A stretch of DNA of 64,000 nucleotides from Sphagnum compactum (Eukaryota; Bryophyta; Sphagnopsida; Sphagnales). Where the stretch lies: NCBI GenBank assembly GCA_965153455.1, contig OZ234498.1:3224001-3288000 (forward strand), written 5' to 3'. Shown in pieces: positions 60,898 to 64,000 of this stretch. Under the pieces are notes generated by a model that was given only the letters and a program-made list of their open reading frames with translations, ran no database searches and had not been told where the DNA came from. Position 1 is the stretch's first letter, and each line of letters opens with the position of its first letter. The position numbers were made by a program, and so were the translations under genes.

Positions 60898-63259
60898 ATG
60901 GAGGACGAAAGCTGTGAGGCTGCGAGCGATGGCGGAGATCTGGGAGCAACAGCACACGCCGTCCACGACCATCGTCATCACCACCTGCAGCATCAGATAG
61001 CGGGCGAGTTAGAAAGCCACGAGGAGCAGCAGCAGCAACTTCACCACGATTCTGAGTTCGAGGAGGAGCCGGTGTTGGGCAAGATCGAGAGCCCGCATAA
61101 TAAGCCTGTCTTGGGCCGAGAACCGGCCACCGAGTGGAGCGAAACCGCAACCTCTGTCTTGATCGCTGCTTTCAGGTATAAACAAAACAAACAACAACAA
61201 CAACAACGGCGATGTTTTTGTTTCTGTTTTCCTCCGTCTCTGCGGTTTTTTCTTTGGTTCGATAGTAAGCAAGCAAACTATGAGAATCATCAGTAAGGAT
61301 GCTTTTCATATGGCTGGAACAACAACAACAACAACAATTATAGTCTGTGGTGGCTGCTGATTGCGAGTCACTATATAGGAATGAAGTTTTGCTTCCTGTA
61401 ATGGAGCTGAGAACAGGAGAGAAGAGAAGAGGGAAAAGAGAGGAGGGTTTTCTCTCTATGTTAGGGTTTGTCCTGGTTCTGAAGTTCTGTAGAGAATTGT
61501 AGAAAGGAGGGGAAGAAACACTGAATTTTGCAGAGGAGTTTTTGAGGGCTCTTTTGTGTTTTTTCATACTCTGCTCAAGGTTTTGGAGTACTGGATTTTG
61601 TGGTTGTCAGGGAGAAGAGGAAAACAACAAATGTTTAGTTTGTCATCACTCAATGTGAAACCCTAATTCAAAACAGGGACAAGTTCCATGCCTTGGACCG
61701 CAGCAACTTCCGCAGCAAAGACTGGGCAGAAGTCTCAAAGATAGTCAATGCGACATGCGGGAATGATGAAAAGGCCCCCAAGACACAGGAGCAATGTCGC
61801 ATGAAGGTGGACAGCTTGAAGAAACGCTATCGTCAGGTATGCACATGGTCTTCCAAGTTTTTCACATGGGTATATTTTAGTGAGCAGAGAGTTGCATCAT
61901 CTTTGAAAGCATCTGTCATTGTTTTCTTTGGCACTGAGGATTACTGGATAAGTGACCTCTCTCTGTGGATCAGATCAAATTGATTGCATGTGCTTTGTAG
62001 TTTCTAGTGTGATATGCATTAGGAATGGATTAGCTGATTCTTCTTCTTATTGTGAAATGCTTTGCAGGAGAAAGATAAACTGGCTGGTAATATTCCCTGC
62101 AAATGGCCATGGTTTGATATGTTAGATGATCTGATTGGGGGCAGTCCTAAACAGTCACGGGTTGGATCTGCTCGAAGACAGGCTCGCTTCCTCTGCTCCC
62201 CTCCTCCAGGTCGACCCCCAAGTGTCGTCCATACTCCCTACTTTGGAGGTGTGGCAATTTCTCTATCTTTGTCACTGTCGTGGCTGTGCTTGCTTTTTGT
62301 TACCTATGTGTCTGTATCGTTGTTTTCATAAATATTCTGTTTTGTGATATTCTTTTGCTAACATCAAAGGGCAGACTGATTTACTTGCTGGATTTTTGCA
62401 TCTCTTTTGTTTAACTCTTGTTTTCTTTGGCTACAAGGTTTGACTTTTCCCTTGGAAAGTTTCTTGTCAGGGTCCTGTTTGTCCTCACCAGTCTGACTGT
62501 GAATTGGAAATTCATCTGGTGACTTGGAAGCAAGATCACTGGTTCTGACATCAATAAGATCATATAAATTAACCCTATGTTATTTTTAGAGTGGTTATGC
62601 TTTTTTGGTTAGTAGGGTCTCATAAGAGGTTTCTGAAGAGTATGGATTCTTTTGCTGATGGATATGTGCAGCTCTTTCTCCAAGCGTGTATCTTAAAAAG
62701 AAGTTGACGAGAGTGGTGAATCTACAAGACAGTTTGGATCAGGACCTCATGGCAGGTTCCTTGGAGGACAACATTGAGGCATTGCTTCACAACTTCCTGG
62801 AAGAAGAGACAGCTCGTGATTTTGCTAAAAAGCTGGCCTCCAGCAAGTATACAGTGGCCACACTGCTAGAAATGTCCGATAGGGAACTTGATGAAATCAT
62901 GGCTGAAGAGTTTATTGATGCTGCCAGGGGAGAAAGGCGAGGGTTCAAGGCTGCCATCTGGTCTAGGAAACGGAAGCTTGCTCAAGGTAGGCTTCTGTTG
63001 TCTGTGATCCTCTGGCTGCATAAGGTGCTGTAGCTGCTGTAGCTGATCCAGGACAATTCTGTTCTTGTGTTATCCTTTGTAGTGCATCTTGATTGGGATT
63101 CGAAGGCTAGTCTGGCATTTCTGTGGTGGCATTCTAAAGTTCTCTTGCATTGCAGAATGTGGAGAGGATATGGATTTGGTGAATCCAAGTGGATCAATGA
63201 TGGAGATATCTGACAATTTTGCAAAGAAGGAGAAAAAATCAGGATCTTTTGTTCAGTAA
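60898..63259 (+). CDS. trihelix DNA-binding protein with C-terminal LEAFY-SAM-like domain
   Basis: Five exons: 60898-61175, 61677-61836, 62068-62248, 62672-62986 and 63156-63259. All phases match (2, 0, 1, 1) and all sites are GT-AG; the product is 345 residues. Residues 1-79 are acidic and H/Q-rich. Residues 80-170 form a trihelix (Myb/SANT-like) domain: W80SETATSVLIAAF, FRSKDWAEVSKIV (W109), QCRMKVDSLKKRY and CKWPWFDMLDDLIG (W159). A basic R/P linker follows (177-196). Residues about 237-310 contain LEDNIEALL, TVATLLEMSDRELDEIM (267-283) and GERRGFKAAIWSRKRKL (293-309), which closely follow the LEAFY N-terminal SAM domain signatures. The tail is short and lysine-rich. Expected role: nuclear DNA-binding regulator able to oligomerise. 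The trihelix call is firm; the SAM call is from remembered motifs. Confidence 0.9.
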
Positions 63260-64000
63260 CTGGCATCATGTGCTCCAATTTTTGCACACTCAGTATATAG
63301 AGCTTGTAAAATTTGAACATCTCAGACAGGCGGCATTTAGCTTAGAATCTCTGTAATTTTACCATAGTAATAATAGTGAACACAATAGATTTGATGCAAT
63401 TCTTTCCTGTTGTGACTGTTTTGTGCCACTTGAATGTGTAGTAGTTTTGTGGGTTGTCAAATTTTTGCACCTGGCTTACAAATTCCTCTCCTCTTGTGCA
63501 GCAGGAAACTACCTTGCTATAGCCACAAGAATCTTTTTGCTTCATCATTAGCCCAGAGCGGAGAAAATTCACATCCTTGCATGATTTTGGCTTGGAACTT
63601 GGAACCAATGTGTGGGTGACAGCTGGAGACCTAGTTGTATTCTCTAGGCTATTTTTAAAAATTCAGATTCAAGGTTACCTAACTGTGGTTTACATGGTTC
63701 CAATATCACTCATGATTTTTGTTTGAACCTGGCATAAAATACTGTAGCCATCATTGTGACTTACCAACCGAAGTCAATCATATTTCTTTAATGGCCCTTT
63801 TTGAGAGCAATAGGTATATCCCACTGTCCAGGTACACTAAAAAAAACCAGTGCAGGTTTCAACTGCTGCAGTTGGATGTCCAGGACTGGGGACATAGTGG
63901 TTAGTTTAATTAGATGGGAATAACAACAAACCACTTCTCTTCTTCCTAGAATTATGTGGAATTCTATTGTTCCTTTCTTTTGCTTGCTCTCTCTACCTCT
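63260..64000 (+). other. 3' UTR and downstream flank of the trihelix gene
   Basis: No further coding exon recognised. T-rich, unremarkable sequence with GT/AT-rich stretches that would suit polyadenylation. No neighbouring gene starts before the window ends. Confidence 0.5.

Noticed and set aside
60638-61000. A plus-strand 120-codon ATG frame upstream of and overlapping the trihelix exon 1
   Set aside because: Rich in R/G from the CpG-dense leader, in a different frame from the trihelix domain, and ending within exon 1. The ATG at 60898 leads into the conserved domain with matching splice phases.
60694-61150. Minus-strand frames opposite the trihelix exon 1
   Set aside because: Serine/arginine/proline-rich translations of GC-rich repeats with no domain.
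1-64000. CRISPR arrays, bacterial operons or phage-type defence systems
   Set aside because: All confident genes are spliced plant nuclear genes, and the tandem arrays have no CRISPR-like alternation of a conserved repeat with unique spacers.

Overview
The window is nuclear DNA from a land plant. Evidence: spliced genes with plant-type GT-AG introns, a PLS-class PPR protein ending in a DYW editing domain, a plant trihelix factor, a LEC14B-type WD40 protein, a clade-F-like PP2C, TTTAGGG-type telomere motifs, and long AT-rich, transposon-littered spacers. The style of the PPR array, the OSB-like PDF motif in front of it and the BED-hAT remnants fit a fern or another seedless vascular plant best. 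That placement is an inference.

Layout. About 2.4-7.6 kb carries two adjacent minus-strand coiled-coil genes: a 728-residue protein built from seven exons whose phases all agree, and a smaller one with unresolved exons. At 8.1-8.5 kb there is a higher-order tandem repeat. At 8.9-12.1 kb lies a minus-strand PPR-DYW gene whose upstream exons encode an OSB-type PDF motif. From 12.4 to 24 kb no host gene is visible; this stretch holds a CACTA-like non-autonomous element (16748-19913) filled with a ~10-bp degenerate repeat and carrying a tRNA-derived SINE-like insertion, then a decayed hAT transposase. At 25.4-26.3 kb is a minus-strand PP2C with an uninterrupted reading frame, a candidate multi-intron 5' leader, and a tandem CCAAT-containing array upstream. 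A second BED-hAT pseudogene lies at 28.9-30.1 kb. From 30.3 to 36 kb I see no gene.

At 36.1-39.8 kb (leader to about 41 kb) is a nine-exon minus-strand LEC14B/DCAF11-like WD40 gene, reconstructed with consistent intron phases. At 43-44.9 kb there is a patchwork of partial gene fragments on both strands (ADP/ATP carrier, an oligopeptide-transporter N-terminus, an unknown helical exon), as expected of gene capture by a transposon. From 44.9 to 60.6 kb the sequence is mostly AT-rich spacer with microsatellites, one possible decayed coding locus (49.0-50.65 kb) and a GC-rich LTR-like island (55.6-56.5 kb).

The most interesting locus is at the right edge: a five-exon plus-strand gene (60898-63259) whose predicted 345-residue product has an N-terminal trihelix DNA-binding domain and a C-terminal segment that strongly resembles the oligomerising SAM domain of LEAFY. 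I do not know this domain combination from the literature. The four well-resolved genes (PPR-DYW, PP2C, LEC14B, trihelix) have unrelated housekeeping or regulatory roles and do not form a pathway. Many reading frames in this DNA begin at non-ATG codons, so the starts given here were chosen from ATG context and splice phase.
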